A stretch of DNA of 64,000 nt from Miscanthus floridulus. Its lineage: Eukaryota; Streptophyta; Magnoliopsida; Poales; Poaceae. The stretch's first letter is position 1; every line of letters starts with the position of its first letter. The notes beneath the pieces are model-generated. The model made no database searches, was not told where the DNA came from, and saw only the letters and a program-made list of their open reading frames with translations. The stretch covers positions 116,132,000 through 116,195,999 of the forward strand of contig NC_089597.1 in the NCBI RefSeq assembly GCF_019320115.1. Direction: 5' to 3'. Both the position numbers and the translations under genes were made by a program. Positions 52,202 through 64,000 of this stretch are shown here, piece by piece.

Positions 52202-55200
52202 ATGGAGTCCCTGGTTGGGGACCTGTCTAGCTTAAGCCTGGGCAAGGGAAAGGCGTCGGTAGCGTGCAGCAACGCCCCGTCATCAAGCTCTACCCCGCCA
52301 TATCCTGAGGAGTCGACTCCGGCAGAGCAAAGCCTGGCGATGGCACCACCCCCGTACCCTTTCGGGTTTGGCAATACCACCGCCGCCTATGCTTCCGCCT
52401 ATGCTTCCACACATGTGGAGCCATCAGGACACCACCAACGCTTCGCCCTCGACCTCGACGCTACAACTTTGACCCATACCCACGCTGACTCCTCGGAGGA
52501 GGACGAGGCGTGGGCCGGAGCAGACTTTTCTAGGCTTCGCAACCCCAAGCCCATGCGCCGCTTCTTGGCCGCGAGCGACTACTGCTTTGGCTACTCCGAC
52601 TCCGACGACGAAGGCACTTATGATCCCACTCGTGAGTGCTTCTACGTCGAGCTTGGGATGCCTAGCGTGGGCGATGAGGGCGGAGGGGCAGGCAGTCGCT
52701 GCCCACCCCGCTAGGGGGCAGGTGACCCTACACCTCCACACATCGAGCCTTTGGCAGCGTAGAACGAGAACCCCACTCACGAGGAACTTCGACGCCTTGA
52801 CCTAGAGCAGCTCCGTGAGCTCTAGGCCAAGGTCGAGCAGGATCAACTCCTTCTACGGTAGCTCCGAGAAACCCTTGAGCAAGAGCAGCGGGGTCATGGT
52901 GATGGCGGACCAGCCCGGTGGAGGGCTCGTGACGTCAACCGCCGCATCAACAACGACGAAGGGGATGAGCAACCCCCTATCTTCAACTGTGCTAGCCAGA
53001 ACATCGCGGCGGCAGCAATGCTACTCCGGACGATGCCCGAGCCCTCTACCATGGAGGGGCGATGAGCTCACGGTGAGCTCTAAGACCTCCTCAAGACCGC
53101 CGTAGTACAGCAGGCCGAGAGCTTCGCCTCTAGACGGCGTGGAGACGCCTTAGAACTACCCATGGCATCGCCTCGGCAAGGCAGAGGGGCCTCGGTTTGT
53201 CCCGAGCCCACTCGGGCACCAACGGCCAATAGGGCCCCCTCGGTGCACGACCGCCTTGGCAACTGATGCGAGGCACAAGACGACCATGATGTGGTCAGCA
53301 GACGACGGCGCCACGACAATGAGGGTCCCGTCCGAGGCTACCACCCGCACCAAGGCGGTCGCTACGACAGTGGGGAGGACCGCAGTCCTTCTCCTGAGCC
53401 ACCTGGCCCTTGGGTCTTTAGCAAGGCCATCCGCGGCGCTCACTTCCTGGCCCGGTTTCGGCAGCCGACCAACCTCACAAAGTACAGCGGCGAGACCAAC
53501 CCCGAACTATGGCTCGCCGATTATCGCTTGGCCTATCAGCTAGGCGGCGCGGATGATGACCTGCTCATCATCCGCAACCTCCCCTTGTTCCTGATAGACT
53601 CGGTGCGAGCCTGGCTCGAACACCTCCCTCCCTCGCGGATCCACGACTGGCGCGACTTGGTAAATGTCTTCGTCAGGAATTTCCAGGGCACATACGTGCG
53701 CCCCGGGAACTCCTGGGACCTCAAGAGTTGTCGCCAGATGCCGGATGAATCTCTTCGAGACTTCATCTGATGCTTCTCCAAGCAGTGCACCAAGTTGCCC
53801 AGCGTCGATGACTCAGAAATCGTCCAGGCTTTCCTCTCCGGCACCACCTGCTGAGACCTGGTCTGAGAGTTAGGCCGAAATGTGCCAACCTCGGTGGCCG
53901 CACTCCTCGACATTGCCACCAACTTCGCCTCGGGCGAAGAGGCCATCGGGGCCATCTTCCCCGACAACAACACCAAGGGGAAGCGAAGGGATGAGGCCCC
54001 CAGGGCCTCGGCTCCCCACCTCGCTAGGAAAAAGAAAAAGGGTCATCAAGGGAAATAGGAGGTCCTCGAGGCTGGTCTAGTCGCGGTCGCAGAACGTAAG
54101 AATCCCCGAGGCCCTAGAGGCCCCAGGCTCTTCGACGATATGCTTAAGAAACCCTGCCCTTACCACCAGGGCCCGGTGAAGCACACCCTCGAAGAGTGCA
54201 CCATGCTCCGGCGTTACTATGCTAGGCTCAGGCCCCCCAATGACGAGGCCAAGAGGAGGGATGCCAGTGATAGGGACAACGACAAGGACAATGGGTTCCT
54301 CGAAGTGTTCAACGCCTTCATGATCTTCGGCGGGCCTTCAGCATGCCTCATAGCACGTCAGCGAAAGAGGGAGCGTTGGGAGGTCTTCTCGGTCAAAGTG
54401 GCCACTCCCCGGTACCTCGACTGGTCTCGGGAGGCGATCACCTTCGATCAGGATGACCACCTGGATTACGTCTCAAACCCCGGGCAGTACCCACTCGTCG
54501 TCGACCCGATCATCGACAACACCCGGCTCTCCAAGGTATTGATGGACGGAGGCAGCGGTCTCAACATCCTCTACGCCAGCACCCTGGAACTCCTGGGGAT
54601 TGACCAGTCATAGCTCCGAGGCGATGCCACACCCTTCCACGGCATCATGCTGGGGAAACGCACGCCACCCCTCGGGCACATCGACTTGCTCGTATGTTTC
54701 GGCACTCCCTCCAACTACCGCAAGGAGGTCCTCACCTTTGAGGTGGTTGGGTTCAAGGGAACCTATCACGCCATCTTGGGGTGACCGTGCTACGCCAAGT
54801 TCATGGCGGTCCCCAACTACACCTACCTTAAGCTCAAGATGCCGGGCCCCAACGGCGTCATCACTGTCGAGTCCACCTACGAGCATGCATACGACTGCGA
54901 CGTCGAATGCATCGAGTACGCCGAGGCTCTCGTGGAGGCCGAGACCCTCCTTCTCAACCTCAACCGACTTGGTAGCGAGGCACTTGACTCCAAGCGTCAT
55001 GTCAGGACTTTCGAGCCCACAGAGGCCATCAAGCTCATCCCAGTCGACCCCACCTGCTCCGATGACTGGGCGCTGAGGATCAGTGCCACCCTCGAGATCA
55101 AATAGGAAGCCATGCTCGTCGACTTTCTCTGCGCGAATGCTGATGTATTTGCGTGGAGTCCCTTAGACATGCTGGGCATACCGAGGGAGGTCATCGAGCA

Positions 55201-57943
55201 TGCCTTGGACATCCAGGTTGGCTCTAGACCGGTGAAACAGCGCCTGCGCCGATTCGACGAGGAAAAGCGCAGGGCCATCGGCGAGGAGGTGCAGAAGCTT
55301 TTGGCGGCTGGATTCATCACGGAAGTGTCCCATCCAGAGTGGTTAGCTAATCCTGTGTTAGTTAAAAAGAAAAATGGGAAGTGGAGAATGTGTGTAGACT
55401 ACACCGGTTTGAATAAAGCATGTCCAAAAGTCCCATTCCCGTTACCTCGAATCGACCAAATCATTGACTCCACTGCGGGATGCGAAACCCTATCTTTCCT
55501 TGATGCGTATTCCGGATACCATCAAATGAAGATGAAAGAATCCAACCAGCTCGTGACTTCTTTTATCACCCCATTCGGCATGTACTGTTATGTGACTATG
55601 CCATTCGGCCTCAGAAATGCTAGGGCCACATACCAGCGGTGCATGACCCAGGTCTTTGGCGAGCACATCGGGCGAACCATTGAGGCCTACGTGGACAACA
55701 TCGTGGTCAAGTCCAGGAAGGCCAGTGATCTCGTCGGTGACTTGAAAATAGCCTTCAGATGCCTCAAAGACAAGGGCATCAAGCTCAACCCCGAGAAGTG
55801 TGTCTCTAGGGTCCCCCGAGGCATGCTCTTGGGATTCATAGTCTCAGAGCATGGCATCGAGGCCAACCCAGAGAAGGTCTCGGCCGTGACCAACATGGGA
55901 CCAATCTGAGACCTCAAGGGAGTGCAGAGGGTTATGGGATGCCTCACGGCCCTGAGCCGCTTCATCTCGTGCCTTGGCGAAAAAGGCTTGCCCCTGTACC
56001 ACCTCTTGAGAAAATCCGAACGCTTTCTTTGGACCCCCGAGGCCGAAGAAGCCCTCGCCAAGCTTAAGGCACTGCTCACCAATCCTCCCATCCTGGTGCC
56101 GCCGACCAAGGGCGAGGCCCTCTTGGTCTATGTCGCTGCAACAACCCAAGTGGTCCCTGATGAAGACCAGGGCAGGCGTGGGTCTGCTCTTCATCTCACC
56201 CCTCGGAGTGCACATGCGCTACATGATTCGGCTCCACTTCGCCGCCTCCAACAACGCAGCCAAATATGAGGCCCTCGTCAATGGCTTGATGATCGCCATT
56301 GAACTTGGAGTACGACGTCTCGATGTATGGGGCGATTCGCAGCTCATCATCGATAAGGTGATGAAGGAGTCGAACTGCCATGACCCCAAAATGGAGGCGT
56401 ACTGCAAGCTAGTACGTCACCTTGAAGACAAGTTCGACGGTCTCGAACTCAACCACATCGCGTGAAAATTTAACGAGGCCGCGGACAAACTGGCAAAGAT
56501 GGCGTCGGCATGGGCCCCGGTCCCCCCGAACGTCTTCGCCAGAGACCTCCACAAGCCTTCCATCAACAACGCCTTGGCGACGAAAGAGGGCCCATCGGTC
56601 GAGCCCACCGCAGGGCTCGAGGCCCCCTCTATCGTCGAGACCCCTTTGGCTGAGCCTGAGGTCATGGAAGTCAACGTGGAGCCTCCTGTGGCCAACCAAG
56701 GCACGGACTGGCGAGTTTCGTTCCTTGATTGCCTCATTCGAGGAGAGCTTCCTGTAGATAGGACCAAAGCCCAATGGCTTGCGCGACGAGCCAAAACTTA
56801 TGTCCTCAGCAACGGTGAGCTGTACAGGTGAAGGCCATCTGACGTCCTCCAACGATGCATCACCACCGAGGCAGGCCAAGCCCTACTTTGGGACTTGCAC
56901 GCGGGAGCCTGCGGGCACCATGCAGCACCTCGGACGCTCATCAGAAATGCCTTCCGACAAGGGTTCTACTGGCCAACGGCAGTTGCTGACGCCACCAAGC
57001 TCATATGCTCCTACGAGGGATGCCAGTACTACGCGTGACAGACGCATCTCCTAGCCCAAGCCCTCCAAACCATCCCCATTACATGGTCGTTCGCCGTATG
57101 GGGGCTCGACATGGTTGGGCCTCTATAGAAAGCCCCCGGGGGCTACACCCATCTGCTGGTAGCGATCGATAAGTTCTCCAAGTGGATCGAGGCTCGTCTG
57201 ATCAATCGAATCAAGTCCGAGCAAGCGGTGCTATTCTTTACTGATATCATCCATAGGTTCGGCATTCCAAACACCATCATCACTGACAACGGGACACAAT
57301 CACCGCCCACAAGTTCCTGACGTTCTGCGATGACCACCACATCCGTGTGGCCTGGTCAGCCGTAGGACATCCTAGAACAAACGGGCAAGTAGAGCATGCC
57401 AACGGCATGATCCTACAAGGCCTCAAGCCAAGAATATACAATCGATTGAAGAAATTTGGCAAGAAGTGGCTTGTCGAACTCCCGTCGGTCATCTAGAGCC
57501 TGAGGAACACTCCAAGCCGAGCCACGGGGTTCACACCGTTCTTCCTGGTCTATGGAGCCGAGGCTATCCTCCCCACTGACTTGGAGTATGGTTCCCCGAG
57601 GCTACAGGCCTACAATGAGCAAAGCAACCGCACTGCCCGTGAAGATGCCCTTGACCAATTGGAGGAAGCTTGAGACGTCGCGCTGCTACACTCGGCCAAG
57701 TACCAGCAAGCCCTATGGCGCTATCAAGCCCGACGCATTTGAAGTCAAGACCTGAAGGTGGGCGACCTGGTGCTGAGACTGAGGTAGAGCAACAATAGCC
57801 GCCACAAGCTGACCCCGCCATGGGAAGGGCCGTACATCGTCGCCCAAGTGCTAAAGCCCAGGACCTACAAGCTAGCCAACGAGAAGGGCGAAATCCTCAC
57901 CAACGCTTGGAACATAGAACAGCTACGTCGCTTCTACCCTTAA
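52202..57943 (+). pseudogene. Gypsy gag-pol polyprotein, multiply interrupted
   Basis: One frame runs from about 52202 to 56150 with many stops. Gag is at about 53290-53900 (RFRQPTNLTKYSGETNPELW). The protease motif LMDGGSGLNILY is at about 54540, and RT from 55112 (NPVLVKKKNGKWRMCVDYTG, FLDAYSGYHQMKM, TMPFGLRNA). The RT active site reads YVDN instead of YVDD. At about 56150 the frame changes and the RT connection is joined almost directly to the middle of RNase H (SLMKTRAGVGLLFISPLGVH), so roughly 130 codons, including the first catalytic Asp of RNase H, appear deleted. Integrase follows (HHCC-like CSYEGCQYY, WGLDMVGPL, FGIPNTIITDNGTQ), with a further shift near 57300, to a stop at 57941-57943. 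Stops are TAG or TGA, fitting CAG or CGA mutated by C to T. Confidence 0.9.
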
Positions 57944-58519
57944 ATTTCCAAGCATTGTATACATTGTTTCTCGAAATACAATAAAGAAGCGTTCTTTAGT
58001 TGTTCTAATTTTTTGAGAAACCCCCAAGCCCATCGTGGGGCTCAGCGTTATGATAACACCATAAGGGTGACTCAGCTCTGCCTCTGTAGAACCAAGCCTC
58101 CCTCGGGGGCTAGAAGGGGGGACCCCCCCAAGTCCCAGGCACCATTTTTTAATTGTTTTTCAAATAAATTTCTACGCCAAACTCTCTATCGTGTTCTAAC
58201 AAATCGATTGTAAAAAACCTAAGGATCGAAAGTCTGTCTCAGGGCCAAAAGGCCAGCCGAGCCGTGAGATGGCCTATGCCTCCGGGCTACGGCACTCCCT
58301 CACCACCTTTTTCCCCGAGGGGCAGCTTAGGTTCCGAGGAAGTTTTTTGCAAGTGATATGTTCAGGAACGAGACAGAGGGCAGAGGCTCGGAAATACCAT
58401 AAAAAACGATTAGAAAGCATAGACGCATAAGTGCTTTAAAAAAAGAAAGGCCTTGACGGCCACAAACGTCACGGTACGACAATAATCTTAATCTGTTTAC
58501 ATGGCCCCTTTGGCCTAGG
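57944..58519. other. Spacer between pol and antisense ORF
   Basis: About 575 bases with CCCTCGGGGGC-like motifs. It separates the convergent 3' ends of pol and the antisense ORF. No gene seen. Confidence 0.5.
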
Positions 58520-61500
58520 TCAAGGCTCAGAGTCTCCTGCATCGGCGGACGGCGTGGGAGCAACCACCTCCTCTTCAAACAGCTTGGCCAGCGCCGTGCC
58601 GGGGCCCTCAGCCGCCTCCATCAGCTTCATGGCCTCCTCATCGGTCTCCTCGTCATCCTCCGCCAAGACATAGCCGTCACTAACGACCTCGAGGTCAATG
58701 CCGGCGTAGTGCGAGGAGACGACAGCCAGGGCACGCTTGATGCCCGTGTGCAGCGCCCCCCGGAGTCGCTCGCGCACTTGGCCGCTCAACGCGGTCAAGC
58801 GGCTCCTAAGGGAGCTGCCCGACTCGACCCCTTCAACCTCCAGGGCCTCGTAGATGGTACAGGCAGTGCTCTACAGCGCGTTGTGCTCCCTGATCTTGGC
58901 CTCGAGCATCGCCTGAACTGCGACAGAGGCCTCAGCTGCTCGGGAGATCTCCTTCTCCAACCCTATGCCAAAACAAGCAGGATAGGGTTAAGCGCAAAAG
59001 AAAATAAGCCAAACAGGGGCGAAGGCCTATGGGACTCACCCTCGGCTTTCTCTTTCCAGTGCTGGACCTCGACCCGAGAGGCCTTAGCTTTCTCTTTCCA
59101 GCGCTGAACCTCGGCCCGAGAGGCCTCGGCTGCCCTGGAAGCCTCCCTCTCTAGCTCTGCATCACGCCAGGGGGTTAGGGGTCGAACACAAGAAAAACAA
59201 ATAAAACAAGGGGAACAGGACTCACCCTTGGCCTTTCCCTTCTAGACCAAAGCCTCAGTCTGGGAGGCCTCGACCACCTTGAGTGCCTCTGCCAGGGCGC
59301 CTTTCATCAGCAGGTGCGCACCCTGCTCCGTCCCTAGCTGCCCGGCGATGGCCTTGGCAGAGGACGTCGCTTCTTCAGCCTAGGACCTGAAGGTGTCCTG
59401 CTCACCGGCCACCCGGGTTAGCTCCTCCTCCAGCTCCTTGATCCGCGCGGCCAAAGGGGTGGCCTGCTCTCGAGCTGTGGCCGCTTTGACCTTCATATCA
59501 GCACAGCAAAGGCGGAGGTCCTCCACCTCCGCGCTCCGCGCCGATAGAAGCTCGTTGGCATTGGCGAGCAGGTCCTTCTGCTGCCGGAGCTGGTCCTAGA
59601 CGTCCCTCTCCCATCGGAGGAACAACGACTTCCTGAGGGACCGGGCCTCGAGCTCCTAGATAGGTAGAACAGGGGTCATGCACTACGAGGAAACTCAGAA
59701 AAAGACGACACCGCACGAGAAAAGAAGACGCGTACCTAGGCAACGCTAGGCAGATCGTCGGCCATGACAGATAGTGCTGTCTGCAGCGACCGCTCCGCCA
59801 GACAGCGGTATTGCTCGAAAGAGCTCCAGCGCCCCCCTTCGGCCGCGTCCTCGAGGGCGAATAGAGGCTCCCCCTCAGGGTCGTCCAGGCTCCGCCACAA
59901 GACACACGGGTGATCCCACCCACGGGGCTCGGGTTGTACCCGCACGAGGGCTGAGCTTCCCTCACCCGAGGTCAGAGCTGGCTGCTCCACGGTACTGGCC
60001 GCCTCGGCATCTACCACCTCCTTCCCCCGGGAAGTATCGTCAGAGGAGATCGAATGGACCTCCACTTCCCGGGTGCTCTCCTATGACGGCGGCGGGCCTT
60101 GGACCGGGGGCAGTACTGAAGCTTGCCCCACCCCCATATCCGCATCCTGGCCCACCGGTTCCACCATGCCCAAACTGGCCTCCACCGCCTCGACCTCGGT
60201 AGTTTGGGGAGCCCTGGCGCCCGCCGCTTTGGCCTCCGAAGCCCTGAGGGCCTCGGCCTCCGCCGCCTCGGCCTCAGAAGTCCAGAGGGCCTCGGCCTCG
60301 CCCTCGGTGGCCTCGGCGACTGAGGGCGCCTTGGCCCCATCTGACTCGCAGGCCTCGGCCTCACGGGGCGTAGGCTCCTCCTCCTCCTCCGCTTGCTTCG
60401 TGGCCGACTCGGTAGCCTCTCCCTGGGCGACCGGCTCCTTTGGGACGGCCCTCGTCGACGTAGCGCCACGTTGCATGGTGGCTTGCGCCTCCACCACCCA
60501 TTGGGCGGTAGAACTGGTGCTCACCTTGAGCGCCTTACGTGGCGCCAGGGCGGGCACTTCCGCCTAACACTTTTGGCTGAAGGGAAAACACCGACAAGAT
60601 CAGCATACGACCAAGGAGCGAATGGGAGATGCTGCCTACTCCGCCGAAAAAACACTCACCTCGAACGGGGACACAACCACTTCGGCACTGTGTCCCTCCT
60701 CTGCAACGGCGGTGGCGGCGGCGGTGGCACGGCCTCTGTGTCCGCCGGTGCCGGCCGGCCCTCACTAGACTCCGGTGGCCCCTCGACCCTCTACGGGGGT
60801 AGATGTGTCACCCCCGCCGCTGCCTGCTCCACCTCCGCCGTCGAGCCCACTAGGCTAACGGCATGCTTCCCTAACGCCCGTGCCTCGGGCGTGTCGGCCT
60901 CGGCCTCGGGGTAGGCGATCGCCGGCCCCGAGGCGTCCTCTCCTCCTCCTCCTGGAAACACCGAGCTGCTCGCCGACGCCCCGAGCGCCGTCCCCCCGAC
61001 GTCAGGGAGATGGTCTAGGGGACCCCGCCCTTCCTTGCTCTCGTCATCATCGTTCGAAGAGTCCGTCGGCAGTGACGGCGATGGAGACGCCTCCACTAGG
61101 AGACCGTCGTGCCTCTACTGCCGGCGGCATTTCTCTAGCTCCTCGCGCTCAAGGATCTTCCTCTTGTGCTTTGCCTCCTCAGCGTCCTTTCGCTTCTTCT
61201 GTGCCTCGGCGTGTGCCCGGTTCACCGCCCGCCGCTCTACGTCCTTGGGAACAGGCGGCAGGGAGGCTCGCACATCCCTCATCCCCTGCGGGAAAGGCGA
61301 ACACAAATAAGGGAATAGAAAATGGTGAGGAATGAGGAGGCCTCGGGGGCTACAGCAGCGCGTGACTTACCAGAGAGAGGTACCCTCGCGATGGGCGCAT
61401 CATGAATGGGGTCAGGCCACCGCTCTTCAGCCGCCCCTCCACCGTCTCTCTCACCCAACATAGAATCTCCTCGTCGGAGAGGGCAACAGTGGACATCCAG

Positions 61501-62288
61501 ACGCCCTTGATCAGTCCGTCCGGTGTCATGTCGAACAGGCGCCACCGCCGAGCCATTAGCGGCAGCACCCTCCGGCGGTGGAAGGCCGCCACGACCATGG
61601 CCGCCGTAAGGCCGCGGCTGCGTAGCTTCTCCAGCCCCTCCAAGAGCGGCTGTAGCTTGGGCTGGTCAACCACCGGGACGCCGTACCTCCACTTCTCCGG
61701 CTGGCTCTCGACGACCCGCCCAGTGTAGGGGGGAAGTCTGTCGTCGTCATTGCGGAGGTAGAACCACCTGTTGTACCAGCGGCGGTTGGACGACACGAGC
61801 TGGGCCAGGATGTAGAGGTGCTGCCAGTCTCGGCACACTTGGAGAGTGCAGCCGCCGGCCCTCATCGCCTTCCTCATGCCCGTCGTGCCCGTCAGCTTAG
61901 TGGTATGCCCCGCCCGGAAGAGGTGGACCCACAGCTCCCAGTGGGGGGCAATGCCCAGGTACCCCTTGCAGAGGGCGACGAAGATGGCCGCCTACGCGAT
62001 GGAGTTGGGGTTGAAGTTGTGAAGCTCCATGCCGTAATAGTGCGGGAGCACCCACATGAACCGGTCCACCGGTAGGACGAAGCCGCGCTCGTGGAAGGCC
62101 ACGAAGCTCACGATGTACCCATCGCGTGGCCTCGGCTCCGGCTCGCCCCCCGGAGCAATCCACTCCGGCCTGGTGGGGTCGGTAACCGGGCGGAGAAGGC
62201 CGTCGTCGACGAGTGACTACAGCCTCTCCACGGACAAGTCAAACGGACCCCAAGGATCCGCCTATAGGACAACAGCACCGCCGGCCAT
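58520..62288 (-). pseudogene. Antisense ORF of gypsy element (plant transposon protein type)
   Basis: Minus-strand reading frame starting MAGGAVV at 62288. It contains PRDGYIVSFVAFHERGFVLP, VDRFMWVLPHYYGMELHNFN, WYNRWFYLRNDD and LPLMARRWRLFDMTPDG, a region I recognise as the putative gypsy-type transposon domain of grass elements (PF04195 type). The middle has a charged coiled coil (AHAEAQKKRKDAEEAKHKRK at about 61200) and Ala/Glu/Pro-rich low-complexity stretches. The C-terminal part is again acidic and ends SADAGDSEP at 58520. Stops interrupt it near 62265, 62220 and 61995, and introns or indels are likely between segments. Such ORFs are transcribed opposite to gag-pol in some Tat-lineage elements; their function is unknown. 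Confidence 0.75.
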
Positions 62289-62324
62289 TGCGCGGTGGAG
62301 AATTCGGCTACGGCGGTAAAGCTC

Positions 62325-62347
62325 GCTCTCTCTCTCTCTCTCTCTCT
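62325..62347 (+). repeat. (CT)n microsatellite
   Basis: A pure run of CT units just upstream of the antisense ORF start, in its presumed leader. Confidence 0.9.
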
Positions 62348-62716
62348 TCCCCGGCGCTCTCTGTTCTTAGCAACGGCTTGAAGGCAGAAAAGGTGAATGC
62401 AGGCATGGTAAGGAGGAGAAGGATGAGGCTTGTCATGTATTTATGTAGGAAGGGGACAAAACGAATGGGCGACAAAATCAGGGAAGTTTCCCTCAGATCT
62501 GGCATGGTTAATCCAGATCCGATTTAACCGCCCACACGCCCACCTTTCCCTTATTAATCGCACGCACAGTAACGTCCCATCCACTGACATCGCGTCGCAT
62601 CCAACAACGGCAGGCGCCGTTCCGTCCCCCTGAGAAACCCGCCTCAAAAGGCGCACCTAAAGTTGTCAGCCGATGGGAGGGGAATATCCCCCACTCAATT
62701 CCTTTCAGACGAAGGA
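62348..62716. other. Leader side of antisense ORF
   Basis: About 370 bases with no family-bearing frame, presumably the promoter/leader region for the antisense transcript. No clear TATA seen. Confidence 0.4.
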
Positions 62717-64000
62717 ACTAGGCACCGAGCCCGTTACGGTCCAGGGGTTCGAAGGCTAGGCCCCCGAGGGTCTCGACAGCCGCTCCAGGATAATAGAGTC
62801 AGGGACAACTATGGGCGAGCCTATACATGGCTGAGGCCCGAGCAAGCGATCACTCGGGATGCCCTAAGTCGTGTCTGAGACCAGCAGGGAGGTCTCTGAA
62901 TGGGATCCCACCGCAGGGAGGCGCCAAACCCCCGGGGCCCATCGAACGGCCCTGGGACCCACTAGAGAAGCCCTCTGGTACTTTTGGAGTGCGTCTCTGG
63001 ATCACTAGCCAACCCTTATCGAACGGGGCATGGGCCTCCACTCGGACTTACCCGGTAACAGCTCACCAGAGGTGTCACTGCTCGCGCCCACCAAGGGTAG
63101 CCTAGCATACTCCACCCCTCCTTTTGAACGAAAAGGATGCGCGAGGGTTGCACAAAAAGCCAGGGGAACTCCTGATCGCCCTCTCGCTCCATGCAGAGGC
63201 TCAGGGGCTCTTCCTGCAATCAAGCCGAGACCCAGCAACCCAGGCTTGCACTTGAGGGCTCGGCAAACAACCCCTCCTTTCGAATGAAAAGGATGCGCGA
63301 GGGTCGCACAAAAAAGCTAGGGGAACTCCTGATCACCCTCTCACTCCGTGCAGAGGCTCGAGGGCTCCTCTTGCAACCAAGCCGAGACCCAGCGACCCAG
63401 GCTCGCACTCGAGGGCTCGGCAAACAACCCCTCCTTCCAAATGAAAAAGGATACGTGAGGGTCGCATGAAAAGCCAGGGGAACTCCTGATCACCCTCTTG
63501 CTCCATGTAGAGGCTCGGGGGCTCTTCCTACAACCAGGTCGAAGACAAGCAACCCAAACTTGCACTCGGAGGCTCGGCAAAATGCGACAAAGGGCACCGA
63601 GCCCGTTACGGTCCAGGGGTTCGAAGGCTAGGCCCCCGAGGATTTCGACAGCCGCCTCAGGACAAATAGAGTCAGGGACGACTATGGGCGAGCCCGTACA
63701 AGGCCAAGGCCCAAGCAAGCAATTGCTTGGGATGCCCTAAGTCGTGTCCGAGACTGGTAGGGAAGTCTCTGAATGGGATCCCGCCGTAGGGAGGCACCGA
63801 GCCCTCGGGGGCAATCGAACGACCCTGGGACCCACTAGAGAAGCCCTCTGGTACTTTTGGAGTGCGTCTCTAGACCGCTAGCCGACCCCTATCGAATGGG
63901 GCACGGGCCTCCACTTGGACTTACCCAATAACAGCTCACCGGAGGTGTCACCGCTCGCGCCCACCGAGGGTAGCCTGGCATACTCCACCCCTCCTTCTAA
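62717..64000 (+). repeat. Tandem repeats before 3' LTR, two periods
   Basis: A long unit beginning GGCACCGAGCCCGTTACGGT at 62720 recurs at 63595 (period about 875 bp), including the CCTCTGGTACTTTTGGAGTG segment at about 62970 and 63848. Within the first long unit, a shorter unit of about 158 bp (ACCCCTCCTTTC..GAACTCCTGATC..GAGGCTCG) repeats at about 63112, 63268 and 63428. The array is non-coding and continues past the window. It lies between the antisense ORF and the expected 3' LTR. Confidence 0.88.

Larger units (their letters stand above)
50373..64000 (+). mobile_element. Ty3/gypsy LTR retrotransposon (Tat-like), 3' end outside window
   Basis: Starts with LTR TGTCGGGTACC at 50373 inside the TNPA-like exon. 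Order: 5' LTR, PBS, gag, protease, RT, RNase H remnant, integrase, spacer, a long antisense ORF, tandem repeats. Protease-RT-RNaseH-integrase order defines gypsy. A large antisense ORF downstream of pol is known from grass Tat-lineage elements such as Grande, so I infer that lineage. The 3' LTR is not reached by 64000, so the element exceeds 13.6 kb. The flanking GTATC at 50368-50372 would be the left target duplication. Confidence 0.88.

Noticed and set aside
60073..60914. Plus-strand ORFs opposite the gypsy antisense gene
   Set aside because: Shadows of the minus-strand Ala/Glu-rich coding sequence.

Overview
This is a window of a grass (Poaceae) nuclear genome, probably from a large, repeat-rich panicoid such as sorghum, sugarcane, Miscanthus or maize. 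The evidence is GC-rich, Ala/Ser-rich coding exons of grass type, spliced plant genes, Stowaway-like MITEs, CACTA elements with TTTGCCGAGTG or TTTAGTCCCGG subterminal motifs, MULEs, and a Ty3/gypsy element with an antisense ORF. I see no bacterial-style operons, rRNA, tRNA or CRISPR arrays. The genus is inference.

Layout. (1) 0-12.3 kb, gene-bearing: an intact single-exon gene like the membrane-associated kinase regulators (855-2171, +), a MITE-rich spacer, and a ten-exon ARM/BTB-domain gene on the minus strand (7908-12281) that carries one coding frameshift. (2) 12.35-25.71 kb: one Mutator-like element (MULE) with about 490-500 bp terminal inverted repeats and a 10-bp target-site duplication, sitting about 70 bp upstream of the BTB start codon. 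It holds a small GRF zinc-finger/transmembrane gene (+), a captured two-exon piece of an AAE14/MenE-like acyl-CoA ligase (-) and a decayed MuDR-type transposase (-). The transposase is split by a 3.6-kb solo LTR (TSD TATAA), which is itself split by a very young 4.1-kb non-autonomous LTR retrotransposon (TSD CCACA, LTRs differing at one position). (3) 25.7-34.8 kb: a FATB-like acyl-ACP thioesterase pseudogene, an intact intronless PPR gene (28265-30550, -), a degenerate ATGTTGC repeat and a 303-bp solo LTR (TSD ATGTG). (4) 34.79-41.67 kb: a complete CACTA element (TSD AAT) with TNP2-like and Ptta/En/Spm-like genes, both interrupted by in-frame TAG codons. (5) 41.9-50.37 kb: a second CACTA assembly with a GRF/TM gene, a TNP2 pseudogene, a 480-bp tandem repeat and a TNPA-like gene. 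(6) 50.37-64 kb: a gypsy element inserted in that TNPA-like exon, with 5' LTR, PBS, gag-pol pseudogene, antisense ORF and tandem repeats. It runs off the window.

Only the MAKR-like and PPR genes look intact; the BTB gene is nearly so. The most interesting pattern is that two unrelated DNA-transposon superfamilies here carry the same kind of accessory gene, a short GRF zinc finger followed by a C-terminal membrane helix. In the MULE this gene faces the transposase from the opposite TIR, the convergent layout known for maize MuDR.

Exon boundaries were inferred by eye from GT/AG sites and reading phase. Family names come from recognition of motifs, not from searches.
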